From NCBI GenBank assembly GCA_021396245.1, contig WNYE01000093.1:95067-159066 (forward strand): DNA of 64,000 bases, read 5' to 3'. This stretch comes from Sporothrix humicola (taxonomy: Eukaryota > Ascomycota > Sordariomycetes > Ophiostomatales > Ophiostomataceae). A model generated the notes under the pieces. It had not been told where the DNA came from, searched no databases, and saw nothing but the letters and a program-made list of their open reading frames with translations. This document shows positions 53,099-62,650 of the stretch, piece by piece (the first letter of the stretch is position 1; the number at the start of each line of letters is the position of its first letter). A program made the position numbers and the translations under genes.

Positions 53099-54895
53099 CT
53101 ACTCCTTCTGCGGAATCACAGGCAGCATGACGTAGTTCTCAAAGCGCGGGCCAAAGTGGATGTGGTTGGTGCCCTGGAATTTCTCGGGCGACCGGTCGCT
53201 GGGGTCATTGTGCAAGAAGATGCCAGAGCCCTGGGTGTCGCCGGAGCTGACCTCAAAGACAAGGCGGCCGCCCTTTTCGACGACGACATTGGTGGGCCAG
53301 ACCTCGACGTCGACCGCGTAGGCCTCGCCCTGGATGACGGGCTGGACGTCGCGGGAGGTGTAGTTGCGGTGCGGGAGGTAGTCGCGGTGGCGGGCATTGT
53401 CCGTGTCAACTTTACGGAGAGACACACGCAGCCAGCCCTTTGTCAGGGGAACGGGATCGCCAGCGGTGCCCGTGTAAAAGATCTCCTTGCCGTCGGGGCC
53501 GATGTGGCGCAGCGTTAAGAACAGATCAATGTCGCTGGGCGTAGGGCCGGCCGAGTCAGGGCTGACTGAGACATTGAGGTGGGCGACGACGTGGCCCGTG
53601 ATTTCCGTCTCGGCCTCAAAGGGACCGGTCGAGAACTGCAGAAGCTGGGGGTCCTCAATGGTGCCGAGGGCCTTGTAGGAGAGCTTGCCAGGGACAGTCG
53701 GGGCGGTTGTTGAGAGACCGCCCTCCTTGGTGAGGTGGAACTTTGTGTATTGCGTCCGGGAAATGGGCCACTCTGACTCCTCCCGCCGCTCGTAGGCACG
53801 CTCCGCCTCGGCGTCGTTGAACCCGACGTTGCCCTTGCGCAGAACCAGCGAGACGGGAGAGACCTTCTTACCCTCCGCCGTCGGGCCCGTCCAGCCGTCA
53901 CGGTCCTCGCCCTTGAGGAAAGCGTCCAAGAAGCTACGCTGCACCTCGGCCTCTTCATCGTAGTAGAAGGGCAGGTCGTGGCGGCCCGTGATCATCCGCA
54001 AAAACTTGTGCTGCGAGCCCGCCTGGACATAGCCCTCGACGTTTCCGCGCAGGTGGAGCAGAATACCGCCCCAGTTGCCGACCGACAGCAGTGGGACCTG
54101 GATGTCCGACATGTCATACTCCTTGGAAGCGTAGTAGGCATCGTCTCTGAAAGAATTGGCGGCGTTGTCGATGGTCTGGTCGTTACGGTTGGCCGCCAGC
54201 TCTTCCTCGCTCAAGTCGCCCTCGATCGTGTCGGGGCCCCAGTTGCGCGCATTGCGACCGGGCCGGCCGTACTGGTTCGTGATGACTTGGCGGTTCCACC
54301 AGAACTTGATAAACGCATTCGCCAGGATGCCGCCGTGCCGACATCTGTCTCTGTAATAATCCGACATGCCCTCCCACGGCACAATCGCCGCCAATCCCTT
54401 GGGCTGGCGCGCCGCCACGCGCCACTGGCTGCCGGCATAGTACGAAATGCCCAGCAGGCCGACCTTGCCCGTCGACCACGGCTGTTCCGCCGCCCACTCG
54501 ACCACATCCACAAACGCCTCGCTCGTGCCCCGCGACATGGTGTCCAGCACACCCGGCGACTGCCCCAGGCCACGCTCGTCGGCACGCACGACGGCGTACC
54601 CGTGGCCCGTCCAGAAGCCTGGGTCGGGCGTCTCCCACGCAGCATGCTCGGACTTGTGGTTGGGGTTCACCTCCGAAAACGACTTGGCGTGGAAGTCGGC
54701 ATAGGCAATGTCCTTGCCATAGGGGCCGTAGGTCACCAGCACAGGCACGGGCGTGTTGTCCGACGTCTTGGGCCGGTACACATTGCACCGCACGAGGCCG
54801 GCGCCGTCTTTCAGCGTGACGGTCGCATTCTGCTCGTAAATGTACGGAAACGACGTGGCATCGACCTTGTGCAGGTCTTTGATTTCGTTGGGCAT
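53099..54895 (-). CDS. CocE/NonD-family serine hydrolase (X-Pro dipeptidyl-peptidase-like)
   Basis: Intronless, 598 residues. The alpha/beta-hydrolase core has the nucleophile elbow GISYYAG with Ser151, preceded by RADERGLGQSPG, and the catalytic-His region MITGRHDLPFYY. The last ~200 residues form the PepX C-terminal jelly-roll (FSTGPFEAETEITGHV, DLFLTLRHIGPDG, FEVSSGDTQGSGIF), as in CocE cocaine esterase and X-Pro peptidases. The family cleaves esters or amides of bulky acids, and some fungal members open lactones. There is no signal peptide, so it is probably cytosolic. It diverges from the flavin monooxygenase over 529 bp and probably shares its control. Confidence 0.92.
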   Translation of the reverse strand: MPNEIKDLHKVDATSFPYIYEQNATVTLKDGAGLVRCNVYRPKTSDNTPVPVLVTYGPYGKDIAYADFHAKSFSEVNPNHKSEHAAWETPDPGFWTGHGYAVVRADERGLGQSPGVLDTMSRGTSEAFVDVVEWAAEQPWSTGKVGLLGISYYAGSQWRVAARQPKGLAAIVPWEGMSDYYRDRCRHGGILANAFIKFWWNRQVITNQYGRPGRNARNWGPDTIEGDLSEEELAANRNDQTIDNAANSFRDDAYYASKEYDMSDIQVPLLSVGNWGGILLHLRGNVEGYVQAGSQHKFLRMITGRHDLPFYYDEEAEVQRSFLDAFLKGEDRDGWTGPTAEGKKVSPVSLVLRKGNVGFNDAEAERAYERREESEWPISRTQYTKFHLTKEGGLSTTAPTVPGKLSYKALGTIEDPQLLQFSTGPFEAETEITGHVVAHLNVSVSPDSAGPTPSDIDLFLTLRHIGPDGKEIFYTGTAGDPVPLTKGWLRVSLRKVDTDNARHRDYLPHRNYTSRDVQPVIQGEAYAVDVEVWPTNVVVEKGGRLVFEVSSGDTQGSGIFLHNDPSDRSPEKFQGTNHIHFGPRFENYVMLPVIPQKE

Positions 54896-55424
54896 CGTGG
54901 CGAGTGTGTTGGCAGTAAGGATGGTTGGGTGTGTTGCTGTTGGGAAGCTTGGTGGTGCGACAAGTGGTGGGATGACAACCCCTCTTTGATTTTATTTGGA
55001 GAAGGTGTTTACAAATTGGGTTTCCTTGGCTGGTATTTCTTTTCGCCCGTTTTTGTTTTCTTTCGTCTTCTATGTGACAATCGTCAGGGTCCTCAGGTCG
55101 CGTCATATCGCCAGCATGACGTGCGTTGTGTCAGAGCTCCAGTTCATTTACAGGTGGAGCCGAAGGTGTCGGCCCCGTATATCCTTTCTTACAACACCCG
55201 ACTCGCCGACTTTAAGCCTAGCATTCCGCATTAGTAGCTTCCACTGAGCCCACCACGAGCGCACCAATTTAGCCTCATCTGCCATTCGTACTCGTATAAG
55301 CCCAATTTTCCAGGGGATTAAAAGCATCGCCAAGTGCGACGCGCCAGAAATTGTCGTGATTTGACACCCAGTTGGCACGATAGACAGCCACCACTTCAAT
55401 CATCCAGCTACGCACCCTTGCACC
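54896..55424. promoter_or_regulatory. Divergent promoter, CocE-like and FMO genes
   Basis: 529 bp without a gene; likely common control region for the hydrolase and the monooxygenase. No diagnostic motif was singled out. Confidence 0.35.
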
Positions 55425-57539
55425 ATGTCCGACTCGCTCAACATTCTCATTGTCGGCGCCGGCATTGGCGGCTTGACGGCCGCCGTCGGTCTCCGCGCGC
55501 AAGGCCATACAGTCACCCTCTTTGAGCGCTCGCACCTCGCCCAGGAAACCGGCGCTGCCATCCACCTCGCACCCAACTGCCATGGTCTCCTCAAGCGGTT
55601 TGGCATTGACCCGGTGTCGTTTGGCGCCAACCCCATGGAGGGCATCGTCGAGTACGACGGCCACGGCACTCTGCTCAAAGACCTGGATTTGCGCGGTGCC
55701 GGCCGCATGTGGCAGTATCCGTGGGTGTTGAGCCACCGTGTCAGCCTGCACAACGAGCTCAAGCGGGTGGCCACCGCCGAGGAAGGCAAGGGAAAGCCGG
55801 CCGTGCTTAATGTGGCCAGCAAGGTGGCATCAGTCGACCCCGAGACGGCGACGGTCACGCTGGAGGACGGCACTTCGTTCACCGGCGACCTTGTCCTAGG
55901 CGCCGACGGTGTGTCTTCTGTCACGCGCAAATGCATTGCCGGTGACGACATCAAGCCGTTTGCCTCGGGCAGCAGTGCATTCCGTTTCCTGATACCCCGC
56001 CAAACGGTCCTGAACAACCCCTCGACGGCCCATCTGGCTGAGCGTCCCAAGCGCGACGGCGTCATGACCCTGTGGTACGGCCGCGACCGTCGTTTGGTCA
56101 TGTACCCCTGTGTCAACAACACCATGCTCAACTTTGTGGCCCTACACCCATCGACGCTCTCTGCATCGGCCGATTTGAGAGACAAGAGCACCTGGGACGA
56201 GGAGGGCAGCAAGTCTACTCTTCTCGAGATTTACAAGGACTTTGGCTCGACCGTCCAGGACCTGTTGAGTCTGGTGGACAGCAGCAGCGGCCTCAAGCTG
56301 TGGACCCTGCTCGATATGGCCCAGCTGCCATCGTGGACCACTGGAAAACTGGCTTTGCTTGGTGATGCTGCCCATCCTTTCCTGCCACACCAAGGCCAGG
56401 GTGGAGGTATCGCCATCGAGGATGCCGCTTCTCTCGTCGCTCTACTTCCTGCCGGCACGCCCCGCTCCGAGATCCCTGACCGCCTCAAGCTCTACGAGGA
56501 CATCCGCATGACCCGTGCGCACAACGTCCAGGCCGCTACCCGTCTCGCCGGCCAGGACATTGTTGACGACGACGAGCGCCAGAAGTTTGATGTGATTGCC
56601 TTCAACATCTACAACTTTACCCACGACGAGTGGCACAACACCTCGCACCGCCTCAAGCAGTGGTTGTGGGCACACAACGCACCGTCGTACAACCGCCAAC
56701 CCCACGTCTTTGGCCCCATGCCGGGTCCCCGCCAAGATGCGCTTGGTGCACCCGTTGATTCCGTCAATGGCACGTTCAAGACCACCAGCATCCGCTTCAG
56801 AACTTCTTCGACGTACCTCCAGACGCTTTTCCCGACGCCCGCTTTCCGTTTTGCACGTCCCGGAACCGTCGTCGAGGCTACCTTTCAGGTCAACGAGCTC
56901 GACAACATGCCCTGGCTGGGCGGCCACGGCTACCGCTTTGGCGGCCTGTGGATCCATGGCGTGCAGTACACCAAGAAAGATGGCTCCCTTCTTTTTGGCT
57001 CCTACCTGCCCATTCTGTTTGAAAACCTGGCCGATCCGATCGTCAGCGGCCGCGATGAGCTTGGCATGCCCAAGCTATTTGCCGACATTGATATCAAGAA
57101 GGATGAAGCATCTACCGAGATTGTTTTCTCATGGCGAGGCGCCGAGTTTGTGCGCATGAAGATTGATGGCCTCCAGCCCGTGTCAGGAGACGAAAAGCCT
57201 GCCGGCCCACCACCCTCTCCGTTTGCACCGCCACCCACACCAGACGACGGCCAGTTCCTCTACCGCTACGTGCCTGCAGTGGGCCAGCCAGGCAAGGCGG
57301 ATGCAGACTACGCCGTCTTCTTACCAAACAAGGAGTGCACAACGGAGAGAATCACAGAGAAGAAGCTGGCGTCAACAAACGCCAGTCTTTCGCTTCTGCC
57401 AAGTGATCGCAAGTCACTGCCCACACTGTATCACATCAGCGCGGCCCTGTCTGAGATCCCAATTTATGGGATAGTGAAGGCAACATACGAGGAGGGACGT
57501 GGAGTGGACAATCTGTCATATGCTCAGAGAATTGAGTAG
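55425..57539 (+). CDS. Flavin monooxygenase fused to acetoacetate-decarboxylase-like domain
   Basis: Intronless, 704 residues. Residues 1 to about 415 are a salicylate-hydroxylase-type FAD monooxygenase: VGAGIGGLTAAVGLRAQGH (FAD ADP-binding), LVLGADGVSS (DG motif) and LALLGDAAHPFLPHQGQGG (GD motif). After a linker, residues about 445-650 resemble acetoacetate decarboxylase (ADC): a substrate-pocket-like beta-barrel run with GLWIHGVQYTKKDG, SYLPILFENLADPI and GRDELGMPKLF, where a Lys follows GxP as in the catalytic Lys loop. A Pro-rich insert (PPPSPFAPPPTP) lies within the C-terminal part. One polypeptide could hydroxylate an aromatic acid and handle the decarboxylated or keto product (inference). 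The reading frame is open throughout, so the fusion is not an assembly joint. Confidence 0.88.
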   Translation: MSDSLNILIVGAGIGGLTAAVGLRAQGHTVTLFERSHLAQETGAAIHLAPNCHGLLKRFGIDPVSFGANPMEGIVEYDGHGTLLKDLDLRGAGRMWQYPWVLSHRVSLHNELKRVATAEEGKGKPAVLNVASKVASVDPETATVTLEDGTSFTGDLVLGADGVSSVTRKCIAGDDIKPFASGSSAFRFLIPRQTVLNNPSTAHLAERPKRDGVMTLWYGRDRRLVMYPCVNNTMLNFVALHPSTLSASADLRDKSTWDEEGSKSTLLEIYKDFGSTVQDLLSLVDSSSGLKLWTLLDMAQLPSWTTGKLALLGDAAHPFLPHQGQGGGIAIEDAASLVALLPAGTPRSEIPDRLKLYEDIRMTRAHNVQAATRLAGQDIVDDDERQKFDVIAFNIYNFTHDEWHNTSHRLKQWLWAHNAPSYNRQPHVFGPMPGPRQDALGAPVDSVNGTFKTTSIRFRTSSTYLQTLFPTPAFRFARPGTVVEATFQVNELDNMPWLGGHGYRFGGLWIHGVQYTKKDGSLLFGSYLPILFENLADPIVSGRDELGMPKLFADIDIKKDEASTEIVFSWRGAEFVRMKIDGLQPVSGDEKPAGPPPSPFAPPPTPDDGQFLYRYVPAVGQPGKADADYAVFLPNKECTTERITEKKLASTNASLSLLPSDRKSLPTLYHISAALSEIPIYGIVKATYEEGRGVDNLSYAQRIE

Positions 57540-57916
57540 AATCTTAAGGAAAATAGAATGTCTATCCTCTTTTTGGTAATACAATAAGCCAATATCATTA
57601 ATCAAGTTCAATGGGTTGCGAATAATTATTTTGTGACAGTGAATATTATTGCATTATACGATAAAGTAAATCGTATTCTACTCGAATGCGCACATGACCA
57701 TCAAGTAAAAATGCAATTTTCAAAATATTTTACTTCATTTCCCCAGTACATGTTGGCATCAGAGAGCTTTGCAAATATCTGCTGTCTGCATCCCTTGCTA
57801 TCTGGCAATCAAGCACATCCAACATCCCATTGAACATCATCAGCACCAAGCATCACGGCCGTTTGCTTGTTTCATAAACACCACACAGGCATCGACCAAA
57901 AGACAAACAGGAAGCA
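57540..57916. other. Intergenic, no gene
   Basis: 377 bp, AT-rich, between the monooxygenase and the first member of the tandem unknown family. Confidence 0.4.
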
Positions 57917-58398
57917 ATGTCTGACTTTTCCACTCTGGCCCAGACGGTCTTCCGGTGTTTGTCCCAGTACTACATTCGGCCACACGCCACCCAAGATCGA
58001 CAGACATTCGAATGTGGAACAGTATGCTTTTCCGTGCTGCAGAAGCTTATGATGCCACCAAATATCTCACAGTCCCTGCTGAAAAAGGTGAACCATTCAA
58101 CGATAAGGTCTGGACGAAGCGGTTCATTCTGTGTCAGGTCCTCATAAAGACGGCGTACTATCCTGGGGTCGAACTGTTTGCGGACTTGCCGTTTACAAAA
58201 GACGACCCGGCCGCCATCTACAGCTGGATCAAATCGCACCTACTCCACTACTGCCCTCCGGTCAACAACAAAATGGCGAATCTATGCGGCTGTTTTGATA
58301 GGGATCAGTTGCACGAAGGATGCTCCACCAACGCTGCCGGGGTTCATCTTTCTGAAATTCTGAACATTCTCACCCAAAAACAGTCTCCACATAATTAA
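57917..58398 (+). pseudogene. Tandem orphan family, copy 1 (frameshifted)
   Basis: Starts with ATG at 57917 (MSDFSTLAQT) as in its neighbours, but the conserved continuation LPVFVPVL, then AAEAYDATKYL, VLIKTAYYPG and so on, is in another frame, open from about 57925 to 58398. A one-base shift near 57945 separates the two. The protein matches copy 2 at PVFVPxL, the W-x2-M-x6-A-x-x-Y-x-A core and the (Q)VLIKTAY motif, and carries a longer C-terminus. An unusual start in the second frame is the alternative. Function unknown; no signal peptide or membrane segment. Confidence 0.55.
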
Positions 58399-58861
58399 TA
58401 GTTGGTGATTCTTTTTGGTTTCCATGGGGGGAATTCAACAAGGTTCGGCTTGATTTTTGCACAATTCACCCCGGCCATGTTGTGGTTTGGCTTCCGCCCC
58501 AAAAGAAATCCAAAAGGCGGAATTGGTTTCAGACCTACCCATGGCGGGGGAAAAAGTTGTGTCACAATCTGATCAGCTTCTGTTGTTTGCAAACACAATG
58601 TTTTACAGCACTCTGTCAGATTCAATGACTTCAATTCAATGCAAGAGACAAATTGTACGCGACACTCCGCTTCTATATAGATACTGATACTAAAGAAATC
58701 GATAGCCGCAGCATTGATTCCCGTCTGCAACTTCTCTTCTTTTCATTTTTATTTCACAGAACCAACCATTCATTCTGTAAGTCATTTGTTCGTTTATTTT
58801 CGCAAGTCAAAATTTTTCATGCGGCCGTGAACTGACAATATAGCAACATTCATGTGACAAA
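58399..58861. other. Intergenic, no gene
   Basis: 463 bp between copies 1 and 2 of the tandem family. Nothing recognised. Confidence 0.35.
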
Positions 58862-59257
58862 ATGTCCGCCTACAGTGGCCACGTCTCCAAGACCCATACT
58901 CCTGTATTTGTCCCGGCTCTCGAACGGAGGGACATAGGAGATGGAGGTGCTGGCCTGGATACATGGATTCACATGCTTATGCGGACGGCTACTATCTATG
59001 GTGCAAAACATCATCTCACGGGATTCGTGGTCAAGCCGACAAACGAGTACCTCTATTCATACTGGTCCAAGGAGAGAACAACCATGCTGCAGATCATCTT
59101 CCAGACAGCTTATACCAGTACTGCGTCTATGGCTTCAAACATCTGGCTGTGCGACGATCCTCACACCCTTTTACTCGAGCTGATAAAGCATCATAGACTC
59201 TTTCCAAGCATCGATGTCGCTAAGACATATTTGGCCAGCCTGGGTTATACCCAGTAA
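58862..59257 (+). CDS. Tandem orphan family, copy 2 (intact)
   Basis: Intronless, 131 residues, the only intact member of three tandem relatives. It begins MSAYSGHVSKTHTPVFVPAL and contains GLDTWIHMLMRTATIYGAK, MLQIIFQTAYTSTASM and ends YLASLGYTQ. Shared with copies 1 and 3 are the MS-start, PVF(V/I)P(A/V)L, an aromatic-rich W..M core ending in (I/A)Y.A, and (Q)(I/V)(I/L)xQTAY. It is a small, probably globular cytosolic protein without a signal peptide. I do not recognise the family. Its place between the monooxygenase and the histidinol-dehydrogenase-like gene may be incidental. Confidence 0.65.
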   Translation: MSAYSGHVSKTHTPVFVPALERRDIGDGGAGLDTWIHMLMRTATIYGAKHHLTGFVVKPTNEYLYSYWSKERTTMLQIIFQTAYTSTASMASNIWLCDDPHTLLLELIKHHRLFPSIDVAKTYLASLGYTQ

Positions 59258-60154
59258 CATACTATCCGGAAAATCAAAACACCCCATGTAGTATTACGGG
59301 CCTTTAATATTTCGTAGTTGATCAGTATACCTGGACAAATTTAACATAAACATTCCTTCTCCGTGGCCATCTTGATTTTCAATAATGTTGAGGTTTTGCC
59401 TTCTCTGATGTTTTCGATTTTTTTTCTCTTTTTTTTAAAAAAAAAAAAAATTCACTACGAAAAATGCCGCCATGTGCAAATCGAGTAGATCAAGTAGATC
59501 GAGTTGATCCGACGTGCATAAAACTAACGTTGCTACGAATTTCAGTCAAACATGGTTCTTACTCTTATATCAAAATGATAAGAAAAGCAGCTGTGGGGAC
59601 TTATCAGCTAGAATAGGAGAGCGATGCCCCTAGCCTTTCTCTTTGCCGTCTCTTACTGTCGTTCCAAATCTGCAGTCTGCTTGTTTGACCTTGTTGAACG
59701 GCATGTCGGAACTAGAAAATGATTCACGTCATACTTGTCCCCTTCCACGACATGTATCAGATGCCTTGTTCCGTTTTATGCGGCAGACATCCATTTCGTG
59801 TCACACGATAGCTCAAATGTCTTATTGCATTTCACCCATGCACAAGAAAACAAAATATGACCACCACATTCTACGAGACTCCACTTCCTTCGTCGATACA
59901 GGACGGTACAGTCAATATAACATTCATCTTTTCATATAAACTTCAAGAGCGTGCCAATATCAAGGTACAGTTTCATCTTCTTCTCTTTATTCCTCAACCT
60001 CCTACAATATTTTACATTCCAGTTGTAAGTCTCCAGAATTCATATGTCAAAGTTGATGTTGATTTTTTTACACGTATACCACGAGCATACAATATGTCAA
60101 AGCTAGCCTATAGCGTTCATATATTTCAGAAAGAAAGTTACTTGCCGCAAAAAC
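59258..60154. other. Intergenic, no gene
   Basis: About 0.9 kb between copies 2 and 3. Contains a T-run/A-run pair near 59418-59450 (poly-T followed by poly-A) and imperfect GTAGATCGAG-like repeats near 59484-59508. No family member was detected here. Confidence 0.4.
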
Positions 60155-60558
60155 ATGTCCGACTACAAACATCATGTACATCATGCACGGGTTGAAACAG
60201 TCCCGGTCTTCATACCGGCACTTTCCCGCCGGGGCTTCGGGACCGGCGCAACTCTGCATCAGTGGCTTGGTATGATCTGGGTCGCGGCTGAAATATACAA
60301 CGCGACGGACTCATCTTGAGTCCCATGGAGTTGCCGATATTTGGGGGTCGGGATGCGGCCAGGGCTCAAAAAATGACCATATCCCAGATCATATTACAGA
60401 CAGCATACCCGGTTCTTGCAGACATGCCCTCTTCTTATTCGTCCCTTACGCATCCTTATAACGTAACTTTGGACAAGGTCAAGTATTACAAGGATCTACC
60501 AAATGATGCGGCCGTGAAGTCGTATTTTAATGAAGAAGAGGAGGGGAATTTCGACTAA
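60155..60558 (+). pseudogene. Tandem orphan family, copy 3 (frameshifted)
   Basis: Begins MSDYKHHVHHARVETVPVFI, then PALSRRGFG and WLGMIWVAAEIYNATDSS, and stops at 60317-60319. The conserved remainder (SPMELPIFGG, MTISQIILQTAYPVLADM, ending EEEEGNFD) is in a different frame that ends at 60558. Homology to copies 1 and 2 crosses the break near 60300, so a small indel is the simplest reading. A 51-bp intron would remove the conserved WVAAEIYNA segment and is less likely. Function unknown. Confidence 0.55.
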
Positions 60559-60898
60559 AGGTCAAAATTGTTGTCACATTCTGACCTCGATGGGCATTGT
60601 CAAGTGGCAGAAAGAGACTAGTCTTAGCTACCAACAAAAACATATCATATTCGTGCATCATTGCTTACTTTTGTCGTTTGGAACAGTGTTGTGCATATTT
60701 ATTGATCAATTTCTCATTCATTTTCGGTTTTCTGAACACGGACAGTAGAAAAGTGCAGCAGAATAGAAATAAACAATAATTACTCACGGTAAACCAATAA
60801 TCACAGTGCACACAAGCGGAAAGCCAATTAGAACAAGTTCCGAGGTACTGGAGGTATTTATTTCAATGTTGTTGAACTTGAGTAGTGACTTGTTTTGT
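60559..60898. other. Convergent 3' flanks, no gene
   Basis: 340 bp between copy 3 and the stop of the histidinol-dehydrogenase-like gene; AT-rich, nothing recognised. Confidence 0.35.
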
Positions 60899-62319
60899 CT
60901 AGTTCTCTGTTATCCAATCAAACTTGTCCGACAGGTAGTTGTGCGCCCGAAGGTCACCGGAGCGAGCGTGTCCCTCAAAAAGCTCTGCACGGGCTGCACG
61001 GCCGCAAAGACGACCTAACTTTCCAGACTCTTCGGCATTCCGGACTTCTTGGTAAGTGACAGTGCGTAGATACTTGCCGACCCACAGGCCACCCGTGTAT
61101 CTGGAAGCGCCGCGGGTAGGAAGGACATGATTTGTTCCGATGCACTACGCTGACGTTAACACATTGAAAAGAGATATTGTGGATAGAGAGGAGACGTACC
61201 TTATCACCGTAAGAAACACAAGTCATGGGTCCAAGGAAGAGGGCACCGTAATGGGACATCTTTGTCAGTGCATCGCGTGGGCTGGCCGTCAAGACCTGGA
61301 CATGTTCGTAGGCGTATTCGTCAGCAATGGCGAAGGCGTCGTCAATGTTGTCCGCCAGAACGACTTCACCGAGATTGCCCCATGAGACGCTGGCAATGTC
61401 CGCCGTAGAAAGAGTCTTGAGAAGCTCTGTACAGGCCTCAGTGGTCTTCTTGCCAACCTCCTCGGACGTCGTGATCAAGACGGCCGGGCTGTCCGGGCCA
61501 TGTTCTGCCTGGGATAGCAGGTCGGTGGCGACCATAAAGGGATCGGCCGTCTCGTCGGCGACAATCAAGACTTCGGTGGGACCAGCAAAGAGGTCGATGC
61601 CAATCTCACCAAAGAGCTGGCGCTTGGCTTCGGCGACGAAAGCGTTGCCCGGGCCGGCGATGAAGTCGACCTTTCGGATGGATTCGGTGCCGACGGCCAT
61701 GGCGGCCACCGCTTGGACACCGCCGAGAATAAAAATCTCGTCGGCGCCTGCATAGTGGAGGGCGGCGACAGTGGCGCTGGGAATTTTGCCGCGAATGGGC
61801 GGCGTGCAGCCGATGACGTTGGGAACTCCGGCAACCTTGGCCGTGATGACCGTCATGTGTGCCGAAGCCAAGAGGGGATAACGTCCGCCGGGAACGTACC
61901 TAGTAGAGTCAGTACTTGTCCATAATAAGCCCAATCTAATATACGTACGCTCCAACAGAGTCGATGGGATTGTTTCTTTGACCGAGAAAAACACCCGGAG
62001 CCGTCTCCAACTCAAAGTCTGTTATGGACTTTCTCTGTGCCTCTGCAAAACGCCGAACGTTTGCCTGCACCTCCTTTATATCATCGAGAGCCTGTTGGGG
62101 GACGGTGGCAATGATCTTTTCGATTTCTTCAGAAGACAGCTTGAACGAGGCGGGCGACCACTTGTCGAATTTCTCGGAGTACCGGCGTACGGCATCATCG
62201 CCTTTACGGCGAATGTCGTCAATGACACCGCGCACGATAGCCGGCACGTCTGTCGACGAAGACGGTGCTGAGCTGGCAACAGGCGTTGCCTTTTTGAGAA
62301 ATGTGCGACTAACTGGCAT
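60899..62319 (-). CDS. Stand-alone histidinol-dehydrogenase-family NAD enzyme
   Basis: Three exons, 62319-61949, 61899-61200 and 61144-60899, with introns of 49 and 55 bp; 438 residues, the size of bacterial HisD. YVPGGRYPLLASAHMT spans intron 1, and SYGDK joins CIGTNHVLPT over intron 2. Zinc and catalytic residues are kept: Gln and His in LLSQAEHGPDSPA, the Glu-His pair in YEHVQVLT, Asp in SYGDK and the C-terminal EGHARSGDLR. In ascomycetes histidine synthesis uses HIS4, where this domain is fused to two others, so a free copy is a paralogue with another job. Sulfopropanediol dehydrogenase (HpsN-type) is a known relative in this fold. It probably oxidises a small alcohol to an acid in two NAD steps. 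Confidence 0.88.
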
Positions 62320-62650
62320 TGTGGTGGTTGGTATCAGGTTCAGGGTCCAAGGGTTATCGAATGCCGGTCTTTGTTGCTTGACTTGTGTCGTTGGAATCGA
62401 GATATCTGTTCTTTAAACGATGTTGATTCCACGTCATGTTTATGGGCCATTGTCAATATGCAGCAATTTATTTTATTGTCTTGATATCTTAACTTGACGA
62501 TCGACGCTAGATTACATCATTTGCACTGTCTACTCCGCATTGCAAGCATTTGATGTGGTGAAGCCAAAACATTGTCTCCCCCACTCCGGCATGCAGTGGA
62601 CCGGCAATGTGGACAAGCGTTAGTCAACTGCCGCCTTCAAAACCACCGCA
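62320..62650. other. Intergenic, no gene
   Basis: 331 bp between the start of the histidinol-dehydrogenase-like gene and the stop of the SDR, both on the minus strand. Nothing distinctive. Confidence 0.35.

Noticed and set aside
60273..60323. Short GT..AG intron in copy 3 of the tandem family that would bypass the stop.
   Set aside because: It would delete WVAAEIYNA, the segment conserved with the other copies; a frameshift explains the data better.
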